Source: Niallia sp. Man26 (GTDB taxonomy: Bacteria; Bacillota; Bacilli; Bacillales; Cytobacillaceae). From it: a stretch of DNA of 64,000 bases. The translations under genes were made by a program, and so were the position numbers. A model generated the notes under the pieces. That model was given only the letters and a program-made list of their open reading frames with translations, was not told the DNA's origin and searched no databases. How positions within the stretch are numbered: position 1 is the first letter of the stretch; every line of letters begins with the position of its first letter. This document shows positions 9,003-17,613 of this stretch, piece after piece. The stretch is from positions 1 through 64,000 of the forward strand of contig NZ_CP095745.1 in assembly GCF_022049065.2 (NCBI RefSeq), read 5' to 3'.

Positions 9003-9235
9003 AATAATCCTTCCTTCTATAGTAAATTTATAAAGTAACAATATAATTCTAAGATTATACTAATGGCTTTCCATAACTTAATAATATATCCATCGACCAA
9101 AACATTCTTCGTAAGTTATGTTCAATATGTACTAGTTATTTGATATAAATGAAGCAGTTACTTTTATTAATTAAAAATAAGACAAAATATAATATATAAA
9201 TATTGCTGTCTAATACACAACCTTTTTAAAATCAA

Positions 9236-9264
9236 AATAAAAAACCCTGCCGTATAGCAGAGTT
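9236..9264 (-). terminator. terminator after the HAD phosphatase gene
   Basis: Arms AACCCTGC/GCAGAGTT with a T-rich tract on the minus strand, 14 bp past the stop at 9278. Confidence 0.65.
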
Positions 9265-9277
9265 CTTTTATTAGGTT

Positions 9278-10054
9278 CTATATTACCTTTAGATTTTTTA
9301 ATGCTTGATATATCCCATCTTCATCGTTTGATTCAGTAACTATATCAGCTGCTGCTTTTACTAGTTCACTAGCATTCCCCATCGCTATACCGATGCCAGA
9401 AAACTTCAACATCTCTAAATCATTATTTCCATCTCCAAAAGTAATTATATCCTCTCTTGATATATTCAGCGTTCTTGCAAGCTGAACTATAGTAGCAGCT
9501 TTAGAACCCATTTTAGGAATAACATCTACACAATAATCATGCCATCGAACAAATCTAAACTCAGGAAAATCAACTTCAAATGTATTATCATATTCTTCAC
9601 CATAGAAAGCCAAACCTTGATAAATTACATTCTCATCAGCATATTTGGAATTGTATTCTGGTAGCGAGCCACCAAGAGAAAGCATAGCTTCAGACATCTT
9701 TTCCACATTAATAGAAGAAGTTCTACTTATTCCATCTAAGCTTGTTAACGCTATATCTATTTTCTTCTCATTTAAACAACTAATTAGTTTCTGTAATGAT
9801 TTTGTTTCAAGTGTATTCTCATAGACTTGCTGATGATTTAAAAAAGCTGCTGAACCATTACAGACTATATAATTTTCCAGCTCTAGCTCATTCAGAATAT
9901 CTTGAATAAGAAAACGACTTCTACCAGTTGCAACCATTACTATATGACCATTATCTCTTAAACTATTGAGAGAAGTAATAGTACTATCCAGTATTTTTTT
10001 TTGACTATTCAATAGTGTTCCATCAATATCAAAGGCAAATAATTTTCTACTCAC
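9278..10054 (-). CDS. Cof-type HAD-superfamily phosphatase
   Basis: 258 residues. HAD motif I is FDIDGTLLNS (nucleophile and acid/base Asp), motif II VMVATGRS, the motif III lysine lies in KMGSKAATIV, and motif IV is TFGDGNNDLEML. The C2-type cap lies between residues about 80 and 180. This is the Cof/YidA-like class that dephosphorylates sugar phosphates and other small metabolites. It lies 146 bp downstream of a PTS permease gene and is probably co-transcribed, so it likely removes phosphate from a PTS-derived sugar phosphate, possibly relieving sugar-phosphate stress. Confidence 0.87.
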   Translation of the reverse strand: MSRKLFAFDIDGTLLNSQKKILDSTITSLNSLRDNGHIVMVATGRSRFLIQDILNELELENYIVCNGSAAFLNHQQVYENTLETKSLQKLISCLNEKKIDIALTSLDGISRTSSINVEKMSEAMLSLGGSLPEYNSKYADENVIYQGLAFYGEEYDNTFEVDFPEFRFVRWHDYCVDVIPKMGSKAATIVQLARTLNISREDIITFGDGNNDLEMLKFSGIGIAMGNASELVKAAADIVTESNDEDGIYQALKNLKVI

Positions 10055-10200
10055 TTTTATATTCTCCTTGAAAAATATCGAAAAACCACTCAGATTACTG
10101 CATTATAGTGAACTATTCTAATAGTACATAGAGTTTCGATATAATTATATATTTATATTTTATTATAGAAATAAATTTCATTTAGAATGAATTGTAAAAT

Positions 10201-12075
10201 TTACTTATCATACACGGAATCATCAAAGCTAAGCAGCAAAGCGGCTAAAAATGTTACAACTATTGTAATTCCTATACTACATAAGGCTAAAATAAAGTTA
10301 GTATTTGTACCATCTGGGTTCATGAAAATTGGCAAAGTAAAAAAAGAAGGCGGTGCAAAAGCAAATACTTTTACATTTGCAAACGCACAAAAGATACCGT
10401 TCGCAATACACCCAATGAATGTTGCATATAAAGGCCTCTTCATTCTTATAGTTATCCCGTATAGTGTCGGTTCCGTAATACCACTAAAGAAAGCAGTGAA
10501 TGCACTATTAGCCGCTAATTGTCGAAGGCCTTTTTTCTTCGTCTTTATAAATACAGCTAAAGCTACTGCGAATTGTGAAAAGTTCATACCTAAGAATGCT
10601 ACTAATAATAAATTATCGTATCCTAGATTTTCCATATTAGACAATATCAATATAGGGGTTAAAGCTACATGCATTCCTGTCATTACAAGCAATGGAGCTA
10701 AGGCACATACTATAAATATTGCTAACCAACTAGCATTGCTATATATTACCGATAAAACACTTCCTAATCCTTTTCCAAAAAGAAATCCTGCAGGTCCTGT
10801 AATACATAAAGCAATGGGCAACATAATGATAATAATAATAAATGGTTTGAATATATATTTAATAGCATCAGGTACGTATTTATCTGCAAATTTTTCTACA
10901 TAAGATAAGACCCAAATGCTAAGAATAATCGGAATTAGACTTGAAGAATAGTCAACTAACGTTACAGGTATTTTAAAAATATCAACACTTTCTCCACTTT
11001 CAACCAACCCTAAAATATTGGGATGAAGCATTAATCCTCCAATGAATAATGAATAAATCGTATTACACTTAAACCTAATCGATGACGTATAAGCTAACAT
11101 TATAGGTAGGAAATAGAAAACTACATTTGCTGCTGTACTCAGAATAGTGTATGTTCCACTGTTTTGGTCCATTCCAATTCTTGAAAGAACAACTAATATC
11201 GCTAAGATAAATCCACTTGCCATAATTAATGGTACAGTAGGACTCAGTATATCGGATAATACATTTAAAACTCTATTAATCTTAGATCCCTTAACATTAT
11301 CTTTTATATTATCATCAGCACCTATTTTATAAGAAGTAAGTATATTTTGATAAACTTGATTTACTGTGTTACCAATAACAATTTGTAATCCGCCCATGGA
11401 ATCCACCACACCTAGAACTCCATTGATATTCCTTAGTTGCTCTCTATCCGCTAATTCATCATTATGAAGAGTTACTCTTAATCTTGTTGCACAATGTCCC
11501 ATCGATCGGATATTCCCTTCATCTCCTAACGCTGAGATAATAGAATGTTCCAACTTATTAAGTTTAGAATTATCCTCATTTAAATTTTCCGACTGGATTT
11601 TTTCTTCTATTTTATCCAGGCTAATTAAAACATTTTCTTTAGAAGCAAAATTATAACTAGTGTATTCAATCCCTTTATAAGAAGGACTATTAAGTATAAC
11701 TATAGGTATTACTGAGTCAAAGTTATTTTGTTTAATTTCATCTAAATCAAACTTCATTATGAGATCCCCTGATCGGACAGAATCATTATCACTTACCAGA
11801 GGTTCAAAAAAAGCACCATTCAGTTTTACAGTGTCAATTCCAACATGAATTAGTAATTCACATCCATTTTTACTTTTTAATGTTATAGCATGTTTAGAAG
11901 GAAATACACTGACTACTGTTCCATCAAAGGGAGCATAAATTTCCCCAATATCTGGTTTAATCGCTATGCCTTTTCCCATCATTTCATCAGCAAATATTGG
12001 ATCATTCACTTTTTTAAGTGGAACAACTTCACCCTTAGATATTCCAAAGATATGTTCGACTATTCTTTCTCCCAT
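10201..12075 (-). CDS. PTS beta-glucoside-type permease, EIIABC in A-B-C order
   Basis: 624 residues. An EIIA-Glc-type domain comes first (about 10-135; phosphorylated His77 in LLIHVGIDTVKL), then EIIB (about 175-245; phosphocysteine Cys195 in GHCATRLR), then the EIIC membrane domain (about 270-620; NSAFTAFFSGITEPTLYGI is the sugar-site motif with the Glu of GITEP). The protein imports and phosphorylates a sugar or beta-glucoside using PEP-derived phosphate from HPr. The order is unusual because most members, including the one at 60964-62823, are B-C-A. A Cof phosphatase follows. The start at 12075 has an AAGGG box upstream. Confidence 0.88.
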   Translation of the reverse strand: MGERIVEHIFGISKGEVVPLKKVNDPIFADEMMGKGIAIKPDIGEIYAPFDGTVVSVFPSKHAITLKSKNGCELLIHVGIDTVKLNGAFFEPLVSDNDSVRSGDLIMKFDLDEIKQNNFDSVIPIVILNSPSYKGIEYTSYNFASKENVLISLDKIEEKIQSENLNEDNSKLNKLEHSIISALGDEGNIRSMGHCATRLRVTLHNDELADREQLRNINGVLGVVDSMGGLQIVIGNTVNQVYQNILTSYKIGADDNIKDNVKGSKINRVLNVLSDILSPTVPLIMASGFILAILVVLSRIGMDQNSGTYTILSTAANVVFYFLPIMLAYTSSIRFKCNTIYSLFIGGLMLHPNILGLVESGESVDIFKIPVTLVDYSSSLIPIILSIWVLSYVEKFADKYVPDAIKYIFKPFIIIIIMLPIALCITGPAGFLFGKGLGSVLSVIYSNASWLAIFIVCALAPLLVMTGMHVALTPILILSNMENLGYDNLLLVAFLGMNFSQFAVALAVFIKTKKKGLRQLAANSAFTAFFSGITEPTLYGITIRMKRPLYATFIGCIANGIFCAFANVKVFAFAPPSFFTLPIFMNPDGTNTNFILALCSIGITIVVTFLAALLLSFDDSVYDK

Positions 12076-12158
12076 TGATTAAAACCCTTTCTTAATTTAT
12101 TTATAAAAAAATAAATTACTTGCATATTTTAAAATTAATACAATTCATAAAATAAAAA

Positions 12159-12194
12159 GTAGCAACTAAGCGGCGAAGGCCGCCTAACTGCCAC
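12159..12194 (-). terminator. terminator between MFS gene and PTS gene
   Basis: A long GC-rich stem (about 15 bp, TAAGCGGC-GAAG-GCCGCCTA core) followed on the minus strand by a T-rich tract. It separates the MFS transcript ending at 12232 from the PTS gene starting at 12075. Confidence 0.85.
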
Positions 12195-12231
12195 CTTATA
12201 TCTAAAGAGTACTTACCATTACGCTGTAAGT

Positions 12232-13608
12232 TTAGTTTTGTTCTATAGGTTTTGCATTCTCTTCCGGTAACGGTACATTTTCCTTTTTAATATTTTTCGT
12301 TTTGAGATTAATGATGAAAATTGAAATCGCTGCCAAAATTCCTGGGATTGCAAATGAAAGGAACCAGACAGTTATTGATACATTAGCTGTTAAAAGCATA
12401 CCACCAATGATTGGACCAAGCATACCACCAATTCTTCCAGTGGAGTTGGCAAATCCTAAACCTGTAGTTCTAATTTCTGTAGGATAATATTGCGAAACAA
12501 AAGTGTTCATTAATGAGTGAGCTGAAAAAGCAAAAATTCCAATTAAAGCAACAAATAAGTATAAAATAATTAAGTTAGCTTTAATACCCATTCCAAACAA
12601 ACTAATTGCTCCCATAACATAGATTACTGGCATTAAAATTTTGAAACCAATTTTATCAGCCGTTATTGCCCAGAGGATTGTTCCGATCAAAGTACCTAAG
12701 TTCAAAATTATAGAGAATGTTAAACTTGAGCCAAGTGCATAGCCATTTTGATTCATAACTTGTGGTAACCAAACATTCACACCATTTATCGTTAATAAAC
12801 CACAGATATAAATTAAGGTTATTAAGACTGTTCCTAGAGCAAATCTTTTTGTAAAAAGCTCCAAATATGATACCTTTTGAACTTTTTCCTCTTGAACTTT
12901 ACTCGTTACAATTAATTGTGCTGTATTTTCTAAGTTCTCTTTATAGTTTTTATCAATTTTGTAAAGCAAACTCTTTAATTTTTCTTCTTGGTTGTTTTGT
13001 ACTAAAAATTGCGGTGATTCAGGAATTATTTTTATAAAAATCGGGATTAAAAGTAATGGTAAAAAAGATAACCATAACACAGGTTCCCAACCAAATCTTG
13101 GCATGACATTCATTGCTACAAAAGATGCGAGAATACCTCCGACCTGATTTCCACAGATAGCAAATGCAACCATTTTCGCCTTACTTTTTTTAGGGGCATA
13201 TTCTGTTATTAGAGAAATCACAATTGGCGTTGCTCCACCACTTCCTACACCAGCCATAAAACGGCAAATACCAAACATTAACCCACTATCAGTAAAAGTT
13301 GCGAGGACAATGAAAAAGTTAAAAATAACTATAGAAATAATCAATAATTTTTTCAATCCAAATTTATCAGCCAAAAAACTTAATAATATAGCTCCCAACA
13401 TCATACCAAACATTGCTGAGCTTCCGATAAATCCAACCTGTGTTGAACTAATATTCCATTCCTTTATAACAACTGGAACAATTGCACCAAAAACTGAAAG
13501 TTCGTAACCTGAAAAAGTGATGATAAAAAAACAAATGAATAACAACAGTTTGTGAAAATTGGTTAACTTACTATTATTGAGAAAAGAACTAAGCACTATT
13601 TTATTCAT
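12232..13608 (-). CDS. MFS transporter, aromatic acid:H+ symporter-like
   Basis: 458 residues from the ATG at 13608 (AAGGAG 7 nt upstream; a TTG just before is less likely). It has 12 predicted helices. The first MFS signature is GAILLSFLADKFGLKKLL (loop 2-3), the second is EYAPKKSKAKM, and TEIRTTGLGFANSTGRIGG matches the helix-11 region of the AAHS/sugar-transporter group. It is paralogous to the carrier at 17614-18978. It is the only gene in its transcript, with a cre-like site 130 bp upstream. Import of an aromatic compound or aryl glycoside is inferred from family and context. Confidence 0.85.
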   Translation of the reverse strand: MNKIVLSSFLNNSKLTNFHKLLLFICFFIITFSGYELSVFGAIVPVVIKEWNISSTQVGFIGSSAMFGMMLGAILLSFLADKFGLKKLLIISIVIFNFFIVLATFTDSGLMFGICRFMAGVGSGGATPIVISLITEYAPKKSKAKMVAFAICGNQVGGILASFVAMNVMPRFGWEPVLWLSFLPLLLIPIFIKIIPESPQFLVQNNQEEKLKSLLYKIDKNYKENLENTAQLIVTSKVQEEKVQKVSYLELFTKRFALGTVLITLIYICGLLTINGVNVWLPQVMNQNGYALGSSLTFSIILNLGTLIGTILWAITADKIGFKILMPVIYVMGAISLFGMGIKANLIILYLFVALIGIFAFSAHSLMNTFVSQYYPTEIRTTGLGFANSTGRIGGMLGPIIGGMLLTANVSITVWFLSFAIPGILAAISIFIINLKTKNIKKENVPLPEENAKPIEQN

Positions 13609-13737
13609 CAAAGAACTCCTTTTCCAAATATATTTAACAAAATTTACTTATCCAGGCCTATTAATCTTTAATATAATCCTTCCTTGATAATGGTTTATCC
13701 TCCTTTAATTTATTTACTTCCTATATTTTATGGTTTT

Positions 13738-13752
13738 TTGTAAGCGTTACCT
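13738..13752 (-). promoter_or_regulatory. cre-like site (CcpA) upstream of MFS gene
   Basis: TTGTAAGCGTTACCT matches the catabolite-responsive-element consensus WTGNAANCGNWNNCW at all fixed positions. It lies 130 bp upstream of the MFS start. Because the site is palindromic, the strand is nominal. Confidence 0.65.
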
Positions 13753-14001
13753 ATGGATTTCTTACTCTCAAAAACGGTAAAATAATTCCTCTTCCCTACT
13801 TTTAAAAGAATTTATTAATTGAAATGACTAAATTTGTATATTAAATTTGGTTGTCTTACTCCTTTTTCCATTATTTACTTGCGATTTTATTACCTTTAAC
13901 ACTAAAATTAGTCAATTTGTAGTCTGGCATAAAACAGAAGGTAAATCTGTTAACACAACATAAAAAATTAATTAGTCGTATGTGAAAAAATTGAGATTGA
14001 A
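13753..14001. other. intergenic, promoter-bearing, no gene seen
   Basis: With the flanking cre-like site and the terminator at 14010-14043, this makes up the roughly 500-bp gap between the MFS gene and the AraC-GH39 gene. AT-rich, with no supported coding sequence. Confidence 0.4.
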
Positions 14002-14009
14002 AAAAAATA

Positions 14010-14043
14010 ACCTTAGCCCTGAAGATTGCAGGATTGCTAAGGT
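14010..14043 (-). terminator. terminator after AraC-GH39 gene
   Basis: Stem ACCTTAGC/GCTAAGGT with inner CTG/CAG pairs, followed on the minus strand by a run of T. It lies about 65 bp beyond the stop at 14110. Confidence 0.75.
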
Positions 14044-14109
14044 TTCTTTTAAATAGAATATTTTCTTCATCGGCTTACATTATCAATTACTTGGATAATG
14101 TAAATTTTA

Positions 14110-16569
14110 TTACTTAGGGTTAATATTAAGATAGCGAAACTCGTTTGGTTTAAGTTGAACATTAATTTCTAGAACTTTACTTTCTACAGTAATAGAAGTA
14201 CTAGAGATTCTCGGAGTACTTATACGCTTAAGATAATCTTGCTCACTCAAACTTAATTCTCCTTCTGAATTCAGCCTAGTCAACTCATCCTGTACACTCC
14301 CATATTCATTGTTTACTAAACTTGTTTTAATAATATACACACCATTCTCCACGTTGTTTATTCTAATCTTAATGTTTAGTGGCTCATTATCCTCAAATAA
14401 ATGCGCTAAACTTCTAACATCGATATTACTTTCATCCATTAAGTAATAATTGAAATTAAGTTTCTTAAAATTATGACATAATATTTTGAAAGATCCTCTG
14501 CTGTTTCCCGTAATTACATAATTAGGTTCACTTTTATATATTTTTTTATCAAGTTGTTTGAGGAATGATAAAGCATAAAAACTTGGCTTAGGCACACCAG
14601 TTTTTGTTAATAAACCACATCCACCAAAAAGAAAACTTTGTGAATCATGTAAATCAGCATAAATGTCAGTCCCTAACCAATGTCCAAAGATATCAGCAGA
14701 TCCTATAGTTGAAATTGCATTCTGAATAAGAAACGCACCTTTTGCACAGTGATCATTTATTGGATTCCTATTAGATAATGTTAAATTGTACTCTGAAACA
14801 TGAATAGGTACTTTAGGAAAAGAACTTAATTGCATAGCATCTCTTAAAGTGTCCAGGTTATTTTGAATAAAGAACATATCAGTAGATTTTTTTTCATAAT
14901 AGACATTTGACTCCCATTCCAATTGGTAAGGATAACATGTAAGTGACAGGAAGTCTGGATATTCTTTATATTTCTTCCACATTTCCAGTAGTTCAGTAAA
15001 ATCTTTTTTACCATAATGCTGAATAGGGAATCCTCCACCCCCAAGTTTAACTTCAGGTAGAATTTTTCTAAAGGTACTAGCAATATTATCAAACCTATGA
15101 AAGTACTCTCTATGTACACTTTCCGTTTGAGGAGAATAATTATACTTCAAATCCGAAAAATCAATATCCTCATTTTTCCAATATTCGAAATACCACTGTT
15201 GAACTTCTTCAGTACCGTACCGCTTTATAAAATGCTTTAATAGTGCAGCAAAAAATGCATGCATCTCATTATCGGAGTTAAATTTGTGATTTCGTGGTAC
15301 TTCAATTAAAGCTATTTGTGTATTCTTTAGGAGTCTAATTGGTTTAAATCCTAACTCAATATAAGGCTTTAATTGATTATCGACTAAAAAGTCCGTAATA
15401 CTATCAAGTCGACTAAAATTTAATTTATCACTGGGAGCATGAATATCCAAAAATAACTCAGGGGCATAGATATCCCAAAACCTTACATACTCTGCACCTA
15501 GATGCGATTTCAAATATTTTATTTGTTTTTGAAAATCTGATTTGGTTAAATCTAATGCTGTTCCAGCATTAATTAATCTAGTGTAGTTGTTCTTCCACTC
15601 TCCCCCATTTATTTCATCTAAATCTAGTAAAATATTAGTATCTTTACTCTCACCTTCCTCAAGAAGTTGAATTGGATTCTCACTTAAATATTCTTCAAGT
15701 CGTTTCTTAACAGTGCTATTTTCGTCATTTATTTTATTATTTTCTTTTTGTTTTGTAGTGTTCTTACTTTTTTTGAATTGTGAAGGCGTCATATTGTATG
15801 CTTCTTTGAAAGCTTTATTATAAGCTGCAACACTTGCAAAACCATTATTTATTGCTATTTTCATAATTGGCAAATCAGTATAAAGTAAATCAACCATAGC
15901 ATGGGATAAACGAATAGAAGTAATTAATTCAGTAAAATTAATATTAAACTTGTTTTTTATATATTTTGATAAATAAGCTGTAGATAAATAAAACTGATCA
16001 GCCAAATCTTGCAATGAAATACTATTTTGATAATTCGCCCTTACAAATTGGAGAATCTCCTGCATTCTATCATCAGAATTTTCATTTTCCTTTTCGTATC
16101 TTTTATCATCAGAAGTTAATAAAAAGTTTTTTGTAATAACATGGAGAAGTTGATAATGTAAACTTATTTTATATATGCTGTTTTTCTTTGGATCTATAAC
16201 ATGTTGATTTAAAATTTGATCTATTATACGTCTAAGTTGATCGTAAGATTCATTCTTTTCAAGAGTAGAATTACACCAAAATATCATCATATCTTTTGAC
16301 AATAGTTCTCTCACTTTACTATAGGAAATAACAAATCTAGCTACAAACAAATCATCGCTTCCTGTATAATTATGTTTCCGGTTATAATTTACAATAATCA
16401 GGTCTCTTTGTGTTAGTGAATAGTTTTCTCCTTCAACATTAATGGACAATTCACCATTTAAAACATATAACAACTCAAAATTTTCATGGTAATGAAGCTT
16501 AGTCTCAGAGTTGGTTATGAATTCTAAGTACATCACAGAGTCCGAAGAGATGTAGTCTTTTTCCATCAT
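14110..16569 (-). CDS. AraC-family regulator fused to a GH39-like glycosidase domain
   Basis: 819 residues from the ATG at 16569 (GGGGTG 7 nt upstream). Domains in order: a cupin-like sugar-sensing domain (about 20-75, HYHENFELLYVLNGEL), a helical linker, an AraC double HTH (about 170-265, second helix GFASVAAYNKAF ... NMTPSQFKKS), then a GH39-like TIM barrel (about 320-640) and a C-terminal beta domain. The putative acid/base Glu467 sits in WYFEYWKNED, where the usual WNEP is altered to WKNED, and the nucleophile Glu593 in PIHVSEYNLT. It probably regulates the neighbouring glycoside genes. The barrel may sense rather than hydrolyse its ligand. Such AraC-xylosidase fusions are known in Firmicutes. 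Confidence 0.82.
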   Translation of the reverse strand: MMEKDYISSDSVMYLEFITNSETKLHYHENFELLYVLNGELSINVEGENYSLTQRDLIIVNYNRKHNYTGSDDLFVARFVISYSKVRELLSKDMMIFWCNSTLEKNESYDQLRRIIDQILNQHVIDPKKNSIYKISLHYQLLHVITKNFLLTSDDKRYEKENENSDDRMQEILQFVRANYQNSISLQDLADQFYLSTAYLSKYIKNKFNINFTELITSIRLSHAMVDLLYTDLPIMKIAINNGFASVAAYNKAFKEAYNMTPSQFKKSKNTTKQKENNKINDENSTVKKRLEEYLSENPIQLLEEGESKDTNILLDLDEINGGEWKNNYTRLINAGTALDLTKSDFQKQIKYLKSHLGAEYVRFWDIYAPELFLDIHAPSDKLNFSRLDSITDFLVDNQLKPYIELGFKPIRLLKNTQIALIEVPRNHKFNSDNEMHAFFAALLKHFIKRYGTEEVQQWYFEYWKNEDIDFSDLKYNYSPQTESVHREYFHRFDNIASTFRKILPEVKLGGGGFPIQHYGKKDFTELLEMWKKYKEYPDFLSLTCYPYQLEWESNVYYEKKSTDMFFIQNNLDTLRDAMQLSSFPKVPIHVSEYNLTLSNRNPINDHCAKGAFLIQNAISTIGSADIFGHWLGTDIYADLHDSQSFLFGGCGLLTKTGVPKPSFYALSFLKQLDKKIYKSEPNYVITGNSRGSFKILCHNFKKLNFNYYLMDESNIDVRSLAHLFEDNEPLNIKIRINNVENGVYIIKTSLVNNEYGSVQDELTRLNSEGELSLSEQDYLKRISTPRISSTSITVESKVLEINVQLKPNEFRYLNINPK

Positions 16570-16768
16570 TAAACACCCCATTTTTTCTATTACATATGTA
16601 TATAAATAGTATATAGATATGTACAAATTTTTCCTATATAAATTAAGCCACCACTCGTTTAATAATAATTATATAAGCAATATGATATTTAGAAAAAGAA
16701 AAAAATTGATTGCAAATAAAGGTACATTTTTGTTATTGAAATCAAACAAAATTAATAAAATAAAAATA

Positions 16769-16812
16769 GCTAGCTGCAGTTAGTAATAAGGAATTTACTA
16801 ACTACAGCTAGC
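16769..16812 (-). terminator. terminator after amidohydrolase gene
   Basis: 17-bp arms, GCTAGCTGCAGTTAGTA (16769-16785) and TACTAACTACAGCTAGC (16796-16812), one mismatch, with a T-rich stretch following on the minus strand. It lies 12 bp past the stop at 16825. Confidence 0.9.
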
Positions 16813-16824
16813 ACAGCAATCTTA

Positions 16825-17559
16825 CTATTTTTTCAGTCCAAACACTCTTTGGAAATTACCGCCCATAATCATCTTCATTTCTTCGTGCTTATTCACTTCT
16901 TCTGCAGCCAGTTTTTGTTTCATGATTTCCATGCTAAATTCATAAAATGGATAGTCTGTACCCATAAATACTTTATCAGGGCATTGTTCAAGAACGTCAG
17001 TCACAGCCATAAAAGAAGTGATTGATGTATCTAAATATACGTTTGGTACACGTTTGGCAACATCAATAGCATACTCTCCAGCCATAACTTCACCCATATG
17101 TGCCATCTGAATAGTAACATTAGGAAATGTATTCCCTAATCTTTCAAACATAACCGGATGGACACGATAGTCTTCAGATGTACAGTGGATGACTGCATAT
17201 AATTTGCGCTCATCTAGTATTTCAAATATAGGTCGTAATAATTCAATATTAGCCACACTAAAATTACTAAACCAAGGGTGCATTTTAACTCCATTAAACC
17301 CTAGTGTATCCAAGGCATACAACAATTGTTCCTTTGCATCTGGATCATTGGGGTTTATAAAAGCTATTGGAATAAATCGGTCAGCGTAAGGTTTAACTAA
17401 CTCAGCTAATATTTTTTGTTTCTCTAAACCAGAACCTAACGTAAAGCAAACAACTTTATCAATTCCGTTCTCATCCATCTTTCTTAGTACTGTTTTAATA
17501 TCGCTTCTTTCAAATCCTTCTTCGTCCGTTTTAATATGAACATGTGCATCAATAATCAT
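16825..17559 (-). CDS. amidohydrolase-family metalloenzyme (TIM-barrel, ACMSD-like)
   Basis: 244 residues from the ATG at 17559 (AAGGTG 6 nt upstream; the longer GTG frame to 17574 overlaps that site). It begins with the metal motif IDAHVHI. Further expected ligands follow: VKMHPWF, AVIHCTSED (His), QMAHMGE (His) and MGTDYPFYEF (Asp), a pattern of the amidohydrolase_2 group that includes aromatic-acid decarboxylases and lactone hydrolases. It is 40 bp behind an aromatic-acid-type MFS gene and shares its terminator. Likely role: hydrolysis, decarboxylation or ring cleavage of an imported aromatic compound or of a sugar lactone. Substrate not visible. Confidence 0.82.
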   Translation of the reverse strand: MIIDAHVHIKTDEEGFERSDIKTVLRKMDENGIDKVVCFTLGSGLEKQKILAELVKPYADRFIPIAFINPNDPDAKEQLLYALDTLGFNGVKMHPWFSNFSVANIELLRPIFEILDERKLYAVIHCTSEDYRVHPVMFERLGNTFPNVTIQMAHMGEVMAGEYAIDVAKRVPNVYLDTSITSFMAVTDVLEQCPDKVFMGTDYPFYEFSMEIMKQKLAAEEVNKHEEMKMIMGGNFQRVFGLKK

Positions 17560-17613
17560 TATTATCACCTTCACTTTAGTTATTTTTGATTGAGTTCTAA
17601 AAAATTAATTCGC

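Noticed and set aside
10187..10903. Long plus-strand open frame (238 codons) within the PTS gene
   Set aside because: It is antisense to the EIIC domain of a clearly recognised PTS permease, lacks a ribosome site, and its Lys/Asn-rich composition is what an antisense reading of an AT-rich membrane gene gives.
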